DNA of 64,000 nt from Gammaproteobacteria bacterium (GCA_030828385.1 JAURCS010000002.1:1-64000); one strand, 5' to 3'. Counted from the first letter of the stretch, positions 26,789 to 35,755 are shown. Made by a program: numbers and translations. Notes: a model not told the origin generated them from the letters alone.

Positions 26789-27673
26789 ATGAAAAATACG
26801 CTGATGTCTGCAGTCTATGCTGCGGGGCTAGCTCTGATCTGTGTGCACTGTCTTGCACAAATTCCGAGTCCGGATGCGGAACGAAACGCCATGATTGAAC
26901 TGGGCAAACAGTTCGATACGGCTGAGGACCTGTACAATTACTTTGTCGATCAGGCCGGCTCCAATACCGGTATCAGCTATGACAATATGCCTGACTGGTC
27001 AGGTGTCTATTCCTGGCAGTTCCCGCCTGCCGGCCTGGCTTATGACACCTTTCAGGAACCCGGCAAGCTGGCGGACGTCAAACTCTACCCCGAGTATCAG
27101 CAAAAATACGAAGAACGGGTTGCCCTGCGCGACGCAGGCATCGAATTCGATCCCCTGGGCAACTGCCAGCCCCCGGGAGCCCCAAGAGGTTTATCCGAAC
27201 CCTTTCTGCGGGAATATGCCATTCAGCCCCACCAGACCTGGTTGATGAATGAAGTAGCCAGTGAAACCCGTCGCATCTATACCGATGGTCGCACTCACCT
27301 CAATGAGCTCGATCGTTTTCCTACCTATGATGGTGATTCCATTGGCTTCTGGACCAGCGATCATAAACTGGTTGTTCACACCAACCAGCTGCAATGGGGT
27401 ATGTACCAGCGTGGCCAGCCGGATTATTCGGATCAGATCGAACTGGTCGAGGTTTATCAGAAGGCCGATGACAAAACGCTGGTGCTGCATGTCTGGGCCT
27501 ATGATCCGGAAGTGTTGATGGAGCCCTGGTATACCCGCAAGGAATATATTCAGCTGACCAATACGGACAAGCAGATTCGCATGCACTACTGGTACTGTTT
27601 CGATGGCCAGAATAATGCTGTCGAGGAACAGGAAGACGGTTCAACCAATTTCATTGATTTCGATTTTGACTGA
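26789..27673 (+). CDS. Secreted DUF6152-partner protein
   Basis: 294 residues from the ATG at 26789 (strong GGGGGG upstream). Signal peptide ends VHCLAQ. It begins with a helical segment (ERNAMIELGKQFDTAEDLYNYF split by length limits), then PDWSGVYSWQF. The family core follows: GNCQPPGAPRGL, RRIYTDGRTHL, DGDSIGFWTSDHKLVVHTNQL and a C-terminal YWYCFDGQ. It is the first gene of an operon with a DUF6152 gene 28 bases downstream and hydroquinone dioxygenase subunits after that. The function is unknown; the operon suggests a periplasmic role in handling an aromatic substrate. Confidence 0.7.
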   Translation: MKNTLMSAVYAAGLALICVHCLAQIPSPDAERNAMIELGKQFDTAEDLYNYFVDQAGSNTGISYDNMPDWSGVYSWQFPPAGLAYDTFQEPGKLADVKLYPEYQQKYEERVALRDAGIEFDPLGNCQPPGAPRGLSEPFLREYAIQPHQTWLMNEVASETRRIYTDGRTHLNELDRFPTYDGDSIGFWTSDHKLVVHTNQLQWGMYQRGQPDYSDQIELVEVYQKADDKTLVLHVWAYDPEVLMEPWYTRKEYIQLTNTDKQIRMHYWYCFDGQNNAVEEQEDGSTNFIDFDFD

Positions 27674-27700
27674 TAAACCAATACTGATTTGAGGTGTGAC

Positions 27701-28087
27701 ATGAACAAACTGAGAATTCTGACTGGCCTGATCCTGGCCATGACCCTGATGCCCTTGCAGGCCCACCATTCCACTGCCATGTTTGATGATCAGCGCGAAA
27801 TCACCGTGACCGGCACCATCAAGGAATTTCAATACACCAATCCCCATTCGTGGCTGATTATTGATGTCACCAATGACGACGGCAGTGTCACCACTTGGGG
27901 CTTTGAAGCCGAGGGGCCCACTACCCTGACCCGCTCAGGCATACGCAAATCAACCCTGCCGCCGGGCACAAAAATTACCATCACCGGTCACCCGATGAAA
28001 GATGGTCGTAGCGCGGCGGCCTGGGTCGTGGCAGAGCTGGAAGATGGCACAGTGCTCAATCCCCGCGCCGGATTTGTAGCCAGATAA
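27701..28087 (+). CDS. Secreted DUF6152 protein
   Basis: 128 residues from the ATG at 27701 (GAGGTG upstream). Signal peptide ends LQAHHSTAMF, again with His-His at the mature start. ITVTGTIKEFQYTNPHSWL, TWGFEAEGPTTLTRSGI and GTKITITGHPMKDG match DUF6152. It is second in the operon of the hydroquinone dioxygenase genes, between the partner-family gene and the dioxygenase small subunit. Confidence 0.85.
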   Translation: MNKLRILTGLILAMTLMPLQAHHSTAMFDDQREITVTGTIKEFQYTNPHSWLIIDVTNDDGSVTTWGFEAEGPTTLTRSGIRKSTLPPGTKITITGHPMKDGRSAAAWVVAELEDGTVLNPRAGFVAR

Positions 28088-28123
28088 AGAATAGTTAGCA
28101 TTTTATAAAAGGGAAACTGAACA

Positions 28124-28630
28124 ATGGCACATGCTTATAAAACACGCTTTGGCGCCCTTGATGATTATGACAAAGGGCGAGTGGAACCGGTCGACGATGA
28201 TGTGAGGCACTACGCCTTTTCCAATTGTTTCGAGATCGCCAACAATTCACAGCCCTATGAAAAGGTGGTGTTCGGGCAAAATCAGGAATACGTACTGGAA
28301 GTCGTGCGCGCCGAGGGAGACTCCCCCTGGTATACCTGTGCTCATGATGAATTTGCCTTGAGCATGGACGGTGAGGCAGAAATTCATTTCATCGATCTGG
28401 ATGCATCCCAACGAGTTCAGGACAAGGAAAAAGAAGGCGCAATTCTGGTTAGCGCTGAACCAAAAGGGCCAGTCATGGGTTGGGTAAAAATCGGACGCGG
28501 CCATCAGGCCATGTTGCCAGCCGGCGCGGCCTATCAGTTTCGCGCTCAGTCACCCGCAGTCATTATTATGCAGACCTGCAAGGGTGAGTTATCCATCGAA
28601 CGCTGGGCAGATATCTGCCAGAGTGCCTGA
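28124..28630 (+). CDS. Hydroquinone 1,2-dioxygenase small subunit (HapC/PnpC type)
   Basis: 168 residues, no signal peptide, cupin-like: DSPWYTCAHDEFALSMDGEAE is split here around the metal-site-like strand, and GRGHQAMLPAGAAYQF follows. Size fits the 17-19 kDa small subunit of two-subunit hydroquinone dioxygenases such as HapCD and PnpCD. It starts 36 bases after the DUF6152 gene and ends 11 bases before the large subunit, whose four iron ligands are clear. The assignment rests on size, the partner and general cupin features. Cytoplasmic. Confidence 0.75.
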   Translation: MAHAYKTRFGALDDYDKGRVEPVDDDVRHYAFSNCFEIANNSQPYEKVVFGQNQEYVLEVVRAEGDSPWYTCAHDEFALSMDGEAEIHFIDLDASQRVQDKEKEGAILVSAEPKGPVMGWVKIGRGHQAMLPAGAAYQFRAQSPAVIIMQTCKGELSIERWADICQSA

Positions 28631-28641
28631 AGGGGAAAAAT

Positions 28642-29607
28642 ATGACTAATTCACACGGTTACCAGGATTTCACGCTCGGCGGCTTCGGCTTTACAAGAGA
28701 TGAGTATTTTTGCCATATCACCTGGCAGACTCATGATGGCAGACCCATGAGCCACACTATGGACGCAGGCAATTATCTGCGTGCACTGATGCGCGATGTA
28801 GCCTGGGGATTCTTCTATGGCTGGGTAAATTTCGATGATGTGATTGGCACCGTGAATCATTATGCCACCGTGGATTTATTTGCCGGGGCCTACAATGGTG
28901 CCATGAAAACTGCCGGCATCGACCGTCTTGAAAACTTTCCCACCGATGATATTCGCCAGGTATTTGAAGCCATGCTGGCTGACTGGACCAATGCCGACTT
29001 TGATCCCTTTGCTGCGCCTCAGGAAACCGGGTCCCCCTATGGTCCAAAAAATGGTGACAATATGCCCGCCATCACCCGAGCCCGCGAACTGGCCAGGCGC
29101 TGTGTCGGGCTTGAAGGCGATTTGGCACTGCGCACAGATGAAAGCGGCGCCCCGGTGAACAGAGCCTTCGCCGATGTGCCACAGGATAAACCGGAAATTC
29201 ATGCCGAGCCGGGCTATGAAAACCAGGTCCATGCCTTTAATTTATTTGCCTTTCTCTCCCGCTCCCAGGTGACCTGGAATCCCTCTTTTACCTCGGTGGT
29301 GAAAAACAGTTTCATGTGCCCCACTACCGAAGAACATATCCTCCCCATCATTCATGGCAATGACCGCGTTGAATGGTTTTTCCAGATGTGCGATGAAATT
29401 CACTGGGATTGCGCTCACAAGGATACGGGGGAACCATTGGCCAGGGTCATCATGAAAGCTGGGGACATGGCCGCCATGCCGGCTTACTGCAGACACCAGG
29501 GCTACAGCCCGAAACGCTCCATGCTGCTGGTCTGGGAAAACGGCTCCCCCACCCTGGTAGACGATATCAAGAGCGGCGCCGCACCAGAAGTGCCGGTTGA
29601 ATTCTAA
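28642..29607 (+). CDS. Hydroquinone 1,2-dioxygenase large subunit (HapD/PnpD type)
   Basis: 321 residues, no signal peptide, strong AAGGGGAAAAAT upstream. The iron ligands known from the PnpCD structure (His, Asn at +2, Glu at +6, His at +47) are all present with exact spacing: H238, N240, E244 in IIHGNDRVEW and H285 in CRHQGYS. This gives good support for extradiol-type cleavage of hydroquinone or a substituted hydroquinone to a hydroxymuconic semialdehyde. No maleylacetate reductase or semialdehyde dehydrogenase gene is in the window, so the pathway is completed elsewhere. A hairpin at 29617 ends the unit. Confidence 0.88.
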   Translation: MTNSHGYQDFTLGGFGFTRDEYFCHITWQTHDGRPMSHTMDAGNYLRALMRDVAWGFFYGWVNFDDVIGTVNHYATVDLFAGAYNGAMKTAGIDRLENFPTDDIRQVFEAMLADWTNADFDPFAAPQETGSPYGPKNGDNMPAITRARELARRCVGLEGDLALRTDESGAPVNRAFADVPQDKPEIHAEPGYENQVHAFNLFAFLSRSQVTWNPSFTSVVKNSFMCPTTEEHILPIIHGNDRVEWFFQMCDEIHWDCAHKDTGEPLARVIMKAGDMAAMPAYCRHQGYSPKRSMLLVWENGSPTLVDDIKSGAAPEVPVEF

Positions 29608-29616
29608 AGAAATAAA

Positions 29617-29652
29617 GGGGACGGAGGGAATTAAATTTAATCCCTCCGTCCC
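29617..29652 (+). terminator. Hairpin terminator, REP-like
   Basis: Perfect 12-base stem GGGACGGAGGGA / TCCCTCCGTCCC (29618-29629 and 29641-29652) around an AT-only loop, 10 bases after the dioxygenase stop, followed by an AT-rich tail. Very similar in sequence to 42226-42262. Confidence 0.75.
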
Positions 29653-29688
29653 TTATATTCTTTATTACCGATACTCAGGGTAAAAGCA

Positions 29689-30087
29689 ATGCACACACTA
29701 AAAATACTTTTCAGGATGGCTCTGCTGTTTTGCCTGTTACCTGCAATGCAGGCAAACGCTCATCATTCTGCTGCCGTTTTTTACAATACGGATGACGAGC
29801 CGATTTCAATAACAGGCACAGTAGCCAAATTCAATTTTCGAAATCCCCATGCCATCGTGGAATTACTGGTCACCACCGAATCCGGTGAAACCCAGCGCTG
29901 GACCTGCGAAACGTCAGCGCCGTCAGCACTACGCCGTCGTGGCTGGAGCCAGGAAGTAATGCAGGAAGGTGACACGATGACCCTTGAAGGTATTCGGGCA
30001 AGGGATGGCTCCCTGTTAATGCGAATCACCCGTGCAGTCAAAGCTGACGGCACGATAATCGGTGTATCCAGGAGTCTCGATGACTGA
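29689..30087 (+). CDS. Secreted DUF6152 protein
   Basis: 132 residues. Signal peptide ends MQANAHHSAAVF, with His-His after the cut. ISITGTVAKFNFRNPHAIVE, RWTCETSAPSALRRRGW and GDTMTLEGIRARDG fit DUF6152. Its last 8 bases overlap the next gene, the third partner-family protein, so the two are translationally coupled. The REP-like terminator just upstream suggests a separate promoter in 29653-29688. Confidence 0.85.
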   Translation: MHTLKILFRMALLFCLLPAMQANAHHSAAVFYNTDDEPISITGTVAKFNFRNPHAIVELLVTTESGETQRWTCETSAPSALRRRGWSQEVMQEGDTMTLEGIRARDGSLLMRITRAVKADGTIIGVSRSLDD

Positions 30088-30856
30088 TCTGCACAAATTC
30101 ATATGTCTGTTACTGTGTCTGGCAACAATGGGTGCTTCTACCATGCTGGAAGCACAACCCGATTTGAGTGGCTACTGGATGATTTCCTTTGGCCCGATTC
30201 CCCCCCAACGGGAAGCGACATCTGAAGAGCAGGCGATGATAAATGCGCTCCCCCCGGGCACCCTGCTGTTAGCGGACTCGGGACTGAGGGAGTTTCCTGA
30301 AGGGGATTATGGCGGTCTGAATATCACAGAGTCTGCCCGGCTGAAGGCAGCGAGCTATGATCCATCGGTCCAGGTTGAGTTAGGCAGTACCTGCCAGCCT
30401 CCCAGTATCATCTATTCCATGCAGGGGCCGTTTCCCATGGAGATTTACCAGGGACGTGACCTGGTGGTAATAAAGATGGAATATTTTGATGTGGTGCGAA
30501 TTATTCACATGAACATGGATGCGCATCCAGACAATTTACCGCCGACAGTCAGTGGTCATTCCATTGGCCATTGGGACGGCGATACGCTGATTGTCGATAC
30601 CATCAATATCAAGGAAAGTACTTTCCTGAACAATGGTCTGGATCATACTCAGGACATGCATCTGGTGGAACATTTTCGACTTGGCGAAGACGGTGAGAAA
30701 CTTTTCATCATGCAGGAATATGAGGACCCGGCCGTATTTGCCAGCCGCTCGGCCCGGCTGATTCCCCTGAACAAGGGTGGCGAGGACGATGTGGTCTGGC
30801 CCTATGACTGCGATCCTAGTTATGGCGCTGCTATCGAGACACGGGAACAGAACTGA
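30080..30856 (+). CDS. Secreted DUF6152-partner protein
   Basis: 258 residues from the ATG at 30080 with AGGAG five bases upstream, overlapping the DUF6152 stop. Signal peptide ends MLEAQPDLSGYW. The core of the family is clear: GSTCQPPSIIYSMQGPFPM, RIIHMNMDAHPDNLPPT and GHSIGHWDGDTLIVDTINI, then VVWPYDCDPSYG near the end. Two Cys (in STCQPP and YDCDP) are shared in position with some paralogs and may form a disulfide. No known enzyme motif. Confidence 0.75.
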   Translation: MTDLHKFICLLLCLATMGASTMLEAQPDLSGYWMISFGPIPPQREATSEEQAMINALPPGTLLLADSGLREFPEGDYGGLNITESARLKAASYDPSVQVELGSTCQPPSIIYSMQGPFPMEIYQGRDLVVIKMEYFDVVRIIHMNMDAHPDNLPPTVSGHSIGHWDGDTLIVDTINIKESTFLNNGLDHTQDMHLVEHFRLGEDGEKLFIMQEYEDPAVFASRSARLIPLNKGGEDDVVWPYDCDPSYGAAIETREQN

Positions 30857-30897
30857 AAAGCTGATAGCGCATGGTATTTTATGGCGCCCAAAAAAAC

Positions 30898-30931
30898 AAA
30901 CCGGTTCCAGACTGCAGTCTGGAACCGGTTT
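30898..30931. terminator. Bidirectional terminator between converging genes
   Basis: A perfect 34-base palindrome from AAACCGG to CCGGTTT centred at 30914/30915, with A-rich and T-rich flanks, lies between the plus-strand stop at 30856 and the minus-strand stop at 30954. Confidence 0.85.
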
Positions 30932-30953
30932 AATTTATGTCGCAGTTTTAAAA

Positions 30954-31625
30954 TCAGTCAGTAGCAAAACAATACAGCAAGCCTGCACCACCCACCTGAA
31001 CCAGCGCCTGCTGAGTGCAGCCTGGTGTACCATGGGATGAGTTCCAGGAAGAGCCCGGATCATTAAAAGAATAGCGATCGGCATGACCTACCCAGGCACT
31101 GCCCTCATCATTGCTGGTCCAGTTGTTACAGGTTCTGTCCTCACCATCCGGCATGGCCGTGCCATCCATCTGTGAACCCGTGAGCACATCGTGCTCGGTA
31201 AAGTCAGGGTTGCCATCAATGCGTGAAGCAAACTGGTGACCGTTTTCATCACGGATATGCATCCAGTTAAAATTTGAATTGTCATAGTGGAGATTTTCCA
31301 CGCTGGTGGCCATAACCACCCCCTTGGAATTCGCCCAGGGACCTTCACCAATTCGATCACGAGCATCAACACCATTACGACCTTGAGTACTCAGGTAGGC
31401 TTGCCAGGTATGGTGCCCTGCTCCGGCTTCAGTCGCCAAGGCCTGACAATGGGCATCAGCGCCGGCGAGCCCGCCCAGATTTCCGCCATCACCCATAGTC
31501 CTGCTGGTGATGAAAAATGTCATTTCAGGACGTTCGGCAGCAGCATCTGGCTGCGCTGCTGATACCAGGCAGGGAAGTGTCATTACCCACAGCAAACAAA
31601 GAGTTTTTACAGTTTTATTTATCAT
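30954..31625 (-). CDS. Secreted DUF1554 / endostatin-like lectin-fold protein
   Basis: 223 residues with a signal peptide ending LVSAAQ. FFITSRTMGDGGNLGGLAGA, DAHCQALATEAGAG and TWQAYLST are typical of DUF1554 proteins, which share a fold with collagen endostatin and C-type lectins. Cys in DAHCQ, DRTCNNW, TPGCTQQ and LLYCFATD probably form disulfides. Probably secreted or surface-exposed and binding rather than catalytic. It is a single gene between a terminator and the VOC remnant. Confidence 0.75.
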   Translation of the reverse strand: MINKTVKTLCLLWVMTLPCLVSAAQPDAAAERPEMTFFITSRTMGDGGNLGGLAGADAHCQALATEAGAGHHTWQAYLSTQGRNGVDARDRIGEGPWANSKGVVMATSVENLHYDNSNFNWMHIRDENGHQFASRIDGNPDFTEHDVLTGSQMDGTAMPDGEDRTCNNWTSNDEGSAWVGHADRYSFNDPGSSWNSSHGTPGCTQQALVQVGGAGLLYCFATD

Positions 31626-31671
31626 TGATTCCTGCTCCTTTTTTTATAGTTTTATCGTTACATAATTCCAG

Positions 31672-31752
31672 TTAAGACTGGACCAATTCAATAGTGATGC
31701 CATCAAGATCTTTAAAGCGAAATGTGTTTGCCTCTTCAGCAGAAAACAAGCA
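31672..31752 (-). pseudogene. C-terminal remnant of a VOC/glyoxalase-fold gene
   Basis: 26 codons ending at a TAA (31672) read CLFSAEEANTFRFKDLDGIT and then IELVQS. FRFKDxDGxxIELVQ is the usual last strand of VOC-family domains. An in-frame TAG lies just upstream, so only the tail is left. A full VOC gene is present at 35807-36865. Confidence 0.55.
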
Positions 31753-31773
31753 ACACTATCATTTTTATATCAA

Positions 31774-32727
31774 TCAGGGTGCAACCACCCCGTTGAATTT
31801 GCGCTCAACTGTCCAGTTGTCATCCCGACACAGACCACAGTCACTGCCAATGAAATACAGGGCACCCTGGCGATCACCGCGAAGCTGCCAGTTCAACCAT
31901 TGCACCGCAACCTGGGCGGCACTACCCCCGTTTTCATCCATGAACGTGCCACCGTGGCCCCTATCAATGTTAGCCACCGCTACAGGCACATGAACAAGGC
32001 GCTGGTAATCATCCATGCCATTGGCATAGGCAATATCTGTTTCGCCACCGAGAATATAAATAACCGGAGTATGGATATCGGCAAGTGCCTCTTTTCCAAT
32101 ATTCATGTCAGGAATGGCAACAGGCGGGGCTTCGTTGAAGATACCCGTATTGTGCATCACCAGGGTTTTTACCCGGGGATCAGCAGCAACCTGATTTACC
32201 TGTACACCACCACAACTGAATCCGGACAGCGCCACCTGGTCAGGATCAATGCGACCGTAGTAAGGACTTTCGAGGCGCTGGTTTTCTGCCACCGCCCAGT
32301 CAATGGCCTGACGCAAAGAGACAAATGAAGTCCGGGGCGACTGTTCACCTTCAGTAGGTGGCTCACGCTCAGGGGCACCCGGACCACTGAGAATGCGCCC
32401 ACCGGCAATTACCAGGTAACCGTGAGACGCCAGTTCCAGCAAATGGAAACGGGAGCTGGCACCATCAAAGGAACATCCTCCATTCCCCCATGCCACTATG
32501 CCCAGTTTCAGATCACCGAGAGCATCAAGATCACGTGGACGATAAATAACCTGATCCGGGAGGGAAGCATCCATCTCCTTGATGGCAGAATAAAGTCCAG
32601 TTCCAGTGTTATCAGAACGCTGGTTCAATCCCTGCATGACATCAGCAGGCTGGGCAGACGCAAAGCCTGGCAGAAATGCAGGCAGGGTACTTGCAATTAT
32701 CAGAGTAAGAATATGACGGTATATCAT
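31774..32727 (-). CDS. Secreted alpha/beta hydrolase
   Basis: 317 residues with a signal peptide ending GFASAQ. The nucleophile is S171 in SGFSCGGVQ. An oxyanion-type segment VAWGNGGCSF lies at 78-87 and a likely catalytic His is in RGHGGTF near the end. A C-terminal Cys pair (SDCGLCRDDN) and C85 suggest disulfides. Resembles dienelactone-hydrolase or polyester-depolymerase-like enzymes. Probably an ester or lactone hydrolase in the periplasm; substrate unknown. Confidence 0.75.
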   Translation of the reverse strand: MIYRHILTLIIASTLPAFLPGFASAQPADVMQGLNQRSDNTGTGLYSAIKEMDASLPDQVIYRPRDLDALGDLKLGIVAWGNGGCSFDGASSRFHLLELASHGYLVIAGGRILSGPGAPEREPPTEGEQSPRTSFVSLRQAIDWAVAENQRLESPYYGRIDPDQVALSGFSCGGVQVNQVAADPRVKTLVMHNTGIFNEAPPVAIPDMNIGKEALADIHTPVIYILGGETDIAYANGMDDYQRLVHVPVAVANIDRGHGGTFMDENGGSAAQVAVQWLNWQLRGDRQGALYFIGSDCGLCRDDNWTVERKFNGVVAP

Positions 32728-32974
32728 AATGATGCCCCTTCTTGTTTTCTTGTTTTGTTTTTAAATGACTGGTTTACTGAGATAAATAGTGATTCCTATA
32801 ATGCAGTCCTTTATCTGACGGGTAAAGTATAAAAAAGTCTAGTCGATGAGGGATATTATTGAACGCTAAAATCACTTGCAGAAAAAGCATTTTAAATTGA
32901 CTGAAATGCTGTAAAGGCAGGATTTACTAATCGTCCCCGAATACGATAAATCAACTTCAATGAGAGGTGACATT

Positions 32975-33436
32975 ATGATCAGAACAAAATTGCTTGCACT
33001 TATTGGCACTGCTTTACTTTGCTGGGGAACTGCTGCCCTGGCACAAACCGAAATCATGCCGGGCGTGAACGTGGCCAATGTCATCAGAATTTTTGCTACT
33101 CCCGATGGTGGCTCCCGGGTTGAAGTCCTTGCCATTTCGCCGGATGCAAAGCCTATTCCTGTTACCAGCATGACCGCAAGCGCCTACGCCGGTTCCGGCG
33201 TTAGCAGCGCCCCGGACTGGCACACGGCACCACGGAAACAGTTTGCGATCAATATGAGTGGCGCACTTGAGGTTGAACTGACCGATGGCACCCGCCAGCA
33301 CATTGGCAGTGATCTGGTATTTCTCGAAGACCTGACAGGCAAGGGCCATATTACCCGCGCCCTGGGTCCGGTCACCAATGTCTTTATTCATGTGCCGGAC
33401 GATTTTGATATCGTCGCCTGGGCCGCAGGCCGTTAA
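32975..33436 (+). CDS. Secreted cupin-domain protein
   Basis: 153 residues from the ATG at 32975, with GAGGTGACATT upstream. Signal peptide ends AALAQTE. The cupin core includes WHTAPRKQFAINMSGALEVE, split here by the strand break, then DGTRQHIGSDLVFLEDLTGKGHITRALG. His residues in the two cupin motifs could bind a metal. First gene of a three-gene run with an esterase (25-base gap) and a beta-lactamase-fold hydrolase (26-base gap). Possibly a dioxygenase, isomerase or sugar-acid-binding protein; not determinable here. Confidence 0.7.
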   Translation: MIRTKLLALIGTALLCWGTAALAQTEIMPGVNVANVIRIFATPDGGSRVEVLAISPDAKPIPVTSMTASAYAGSGVSSAPDWHTAPRKQFAINMSGALEVELTDGTRQHIGSDLVFLEDLTGKGHITRALGPVTNVFIHVPDDFDIVAWAAGR

Positions 33437-33461
33437 ACGCATATAACAAAGGGAAATCACC

Positions 33462-34484
33462 ATGCCAAAAATACAATCAAAAATTTACAGTGCCTGCCTT
33501 TTTCTTGGCAGCCTCTTGCTCAGTACCTGTTTATTCGCCCAAGGGGATTTGCAGCAGATCAAGGTCCACAGCCCATCCCTTGAAGGCAATCTCAATGGCG
33601 ATAGCGCCGAGCGTGATGTCTATGTTTACCTGCCCCCTGGCTATGAGGATTCCGGGCGGCGCTATCCGGTCATCTATTTTCTGCATGGCTATGGGGTTGG
33701 TGCTGAAATCTACGTAAACGGCGTACTGGGTTTACCGGGCTCCGTTGATGACGCCCTGGCAGCAGGCGCGCAGGACTTCATTCTGGTAATGCCTGATGCT
33801 TTCAATAAATACAGTGGCAGCATGTATTCCAATTCGCCCACTATTGGTGACTGGGAAAGCTGGATTGCCAAAGATCTGGTGTCCTACATCGACGCCAATT
33901 ACCGCACACTTGCCCAACGGGAAAGTCGCGGTTTATCCGGTCATTCCATGGGTGGTTACGGCACTCTGCGCATCGGCATGAAAGCACCGGAGGTTTTCGG
34001 TGCCCTGTATGCCATGAGTTCCTGCTGCCTGTTAAACAATGCACCGCCGCAGGAGCGGGTGGCAGCCGAACTCACACGAATGGCAGACGGGATAGAAGAT
34101 TACAAAATGGGATCATTTGAAAACGCCATGCTGGCGCAGGCTTCCGCCTGGGCACCAAACCCCGACAATCCACCCTATTACCTGGATCTGCCCTACAGTG
34201 ATGGCGTTGAGCAGCCACTGGTGCAACGCAAGTGGACTGCCAATTCCCCGCTGGTGTTTGTGGACCAGTATGTGCCGGCACTGAGACAGTATCGGGCTAT
34301 TTTTCTGGATGTGGGAAACGAAGATGGCCTGGAAGCCACCAATACGCAACTGGATGCGGCACTCACCCGGCTCGGCATTGAACACGCTTACGAAATCTAT
34401 GCAGGTGATCACGGCAATCGAGTCGGTCAGCGTTTCATCGACAACTTGCTGCCGTTTTTTACCGGACAACTGGTATTACAATAA
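33462..34484 (+). CDS. Secreted esterase of the esterase D / feruloyl esterase family
   Basis: 340 residues, signal peptide ending CLFAQ. PF00756-type esterase: YLPPGYEDSGRRYPVIYFLH with GYG (oxyanion region), S162 in LSGHSMGGYG as nucleophile, Asp in DVGNEDGL and His in GDHGNR completing the triad. Related enzymes cleave feruloyl and other acyl esters. Together with VanA, AAHS and the hydroquinone dioxygenase this fits release of phenolic acids from plant or algal material, but that is inference from context. Confidence 0.8.
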   Translation: MPKIQSKIYSACLFLGSLLLSTCLFAQGDLQQIKVHSPSLEGNLNGDSAERDVYVYLPPGYEDSGRRYPVIYFLHGYGVGAEIYVNGVLGLPGSVDDALAAGAQDFILVMPDAFNKYSGSMYSNSPTIGDWESWIAKDLVSYIDANYRTLAQRESRGLSGHSMGGYGTLRIGMKAPEVFGALYAMSSCCLLNNAPPQERVAAELTRMADGIEDYKMGSFENAMLAQASAWAPNPDNPPYYLDLPYSDGVEQPLVQRKWTANSPLVFVDQYVPALRQYRAIFLDVGNEDGLEATNTQLDAALTRLGIEHAYEIYAGDHGNRVGQRFIDNLLPFFTGQLVLQ

Positions 34485-34510
34485 AAAATATAAAAGTGAG
34501 GTTCAATGCC

Positions 34511-35755
34511 ATGAAGCAAAACATCAAACATATCCTGATCGCCCTGTTGCTGTTACCTCTAGCTGTTATTGCCGCACAGGACGATATTATTGCCGGCTTT
34601 TCCAGCGCACGATTGGCGGTTATGGACCAGGCCATTCAGGCAGAAGTCGATGCAGGCAATATTGCCGGCATTGTCGTGGCGGTATCTCGTCATGGCCAGA
34701 TAGTGCACAACAAGGCCTATGGATTTGCCGACCGGGAAAACCGAAAAAGAATGAATACGGAAAATCTGTTTCGCCTTTATTCCATGACCAAGCCGGTGAC
34801 CAGTGTGGCCCTGCTGACCCTTTATGAGAAGGGCATGTTCCAGCTCAACGATCCACTGGAGAAATACATACCGCAATTTCGTGATCTGAAAGTCTTTGCA
34901 GGCTATGACAGCAGTGGCAACATGATCCTGGAAGCCCCCAAACGTAAACCCACTATCCAGGATGCCTTTCGCCACACAGCGGGCCTGTCAGGCGGCCTCG
35001 GTAATCATGCGGTAGATGCCATCTATCGCGAGCACGGGCTGATGATGTTCCAGCTGGATTCCCTGAGCCAGGAAATTGAACAACTGGCTAAGGTTCCCCT
35101 GCGTTACCAGCCAGGGGAAGAATGGGTTTACGGCCTCAATCATGATATCCAGGCTTATCTGGTAGAAGTATTGTCTGGAATGCCTTTCGGTGAGTACCTG
35201 GAGCAGGTGATTTTTGAACCCTTGGCTATGAACGACACCATGTTTGGTGTGCCACGTTCCCGCGCCGATGATTTTGCTCATGTCTACCAACCCAATGGCG
35301 AAGGCGGATTACAACCGGAAACAGAGGATCGCTATGCCCGCTTTACCGATCATCATTTTGCGACACTGAGCCTGTCTTCCTCCACCGGGGATTACCTGAA
35401 GTTTGCGCGCATGCTGCTGGGCGGCGGAGAACTGGATGGGGTGCGCATCCTCGGCCGTAAAACAGTGGAGATGATGTCTCAGAACCACTTGCCTGAAAGC
35501 ATCCCTTCCATAAATAACGGCACCGGGCCTTCTGCAACAGGATATGGGCTGGGGGTTTCCGTGACACTGGATGCCGCACAACTGGGTAACATGGACAGCA
35601 AAGGCAGCTTCGGCTGGAGCGGTGCAGCGACCACGAATTTCCGTGTTGATCCGGCAGAAGACATGACCTACGTCATTATGGGACAGACTTTTCCCAGCAA
35701 CTCGGCAATCCTGAACAAGGTACAGACCCTGATTTACCAAGCCCTGGTGGAATAA
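34511..35755 (+). CDS. Secreted beta-lactamase-fold serine hydrolase (EstB / class C type)
   Basis: 414 residues from the ATG at 34511 (AGG nine bases upstream); the GTG at 34496 in the same frame is less likely. Signal peptide ends AVIAAQ. The catalytic SxxK is S91-M-T-K94 in RLYSMTKP. A Tyr motif follows in EWVYGLNHD, and HTAGLSGG is the usual class C landmark. Family members are esterases or transesterases more often than true beta-lactamases. It is the last gene of the cupin-esterase-hydrolase run. Confidence 0.82.
   Translation: MKQNIKHILIALLLLPLAVIAAQDDIIAGFSSARLAVMDQAIQAEVDAGNIAGIVVAVSRHGQIVHNKAYGFADRENRKRMNTENLFRLYSMTKPVTSVALLTLYEKGMFQLNDPLEKYIPQFRDLKVFAGYDSSGNMILEAPKRKPTIQDAFRHTAGLSGGLGNHAVDAIYREHGLMMFQLDSLSQEIEQLAKVPLRYQPGEEWVYGLNHDIQAYLVEVLSGMPFGEYLEQVIFEPLAMNDTMFGVPRSRADDFAHVYQPNGEGGLQPETEDRYARFTDHHFATLSLSSSTGDYLKFARMLLGGGELDGVRILGRKTVEMMSQNHLPESIPSINNGTGPSATGYGLGVSVTLDAAQLGNMDSKGSFGWSGAATTNFRVDPAEDMTYVIMGQTFPSNSAILNKVQTLIYQALVE

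Noticed and set aside
34496-34510. GTG start for the beta-lactamase-fold hydrolase
   Set aside because: The ATG at 34511 has an AGG at proper spacing and gives a normal signal peptide.
34511-35755. Antibiotic-resistance class C beta-lactamase
   Set aside because: Length, SMTK context and operon with other esterases fit the EstB-like esterase group; typical AmpC motifs such as YAN and a clear KTG were not found.
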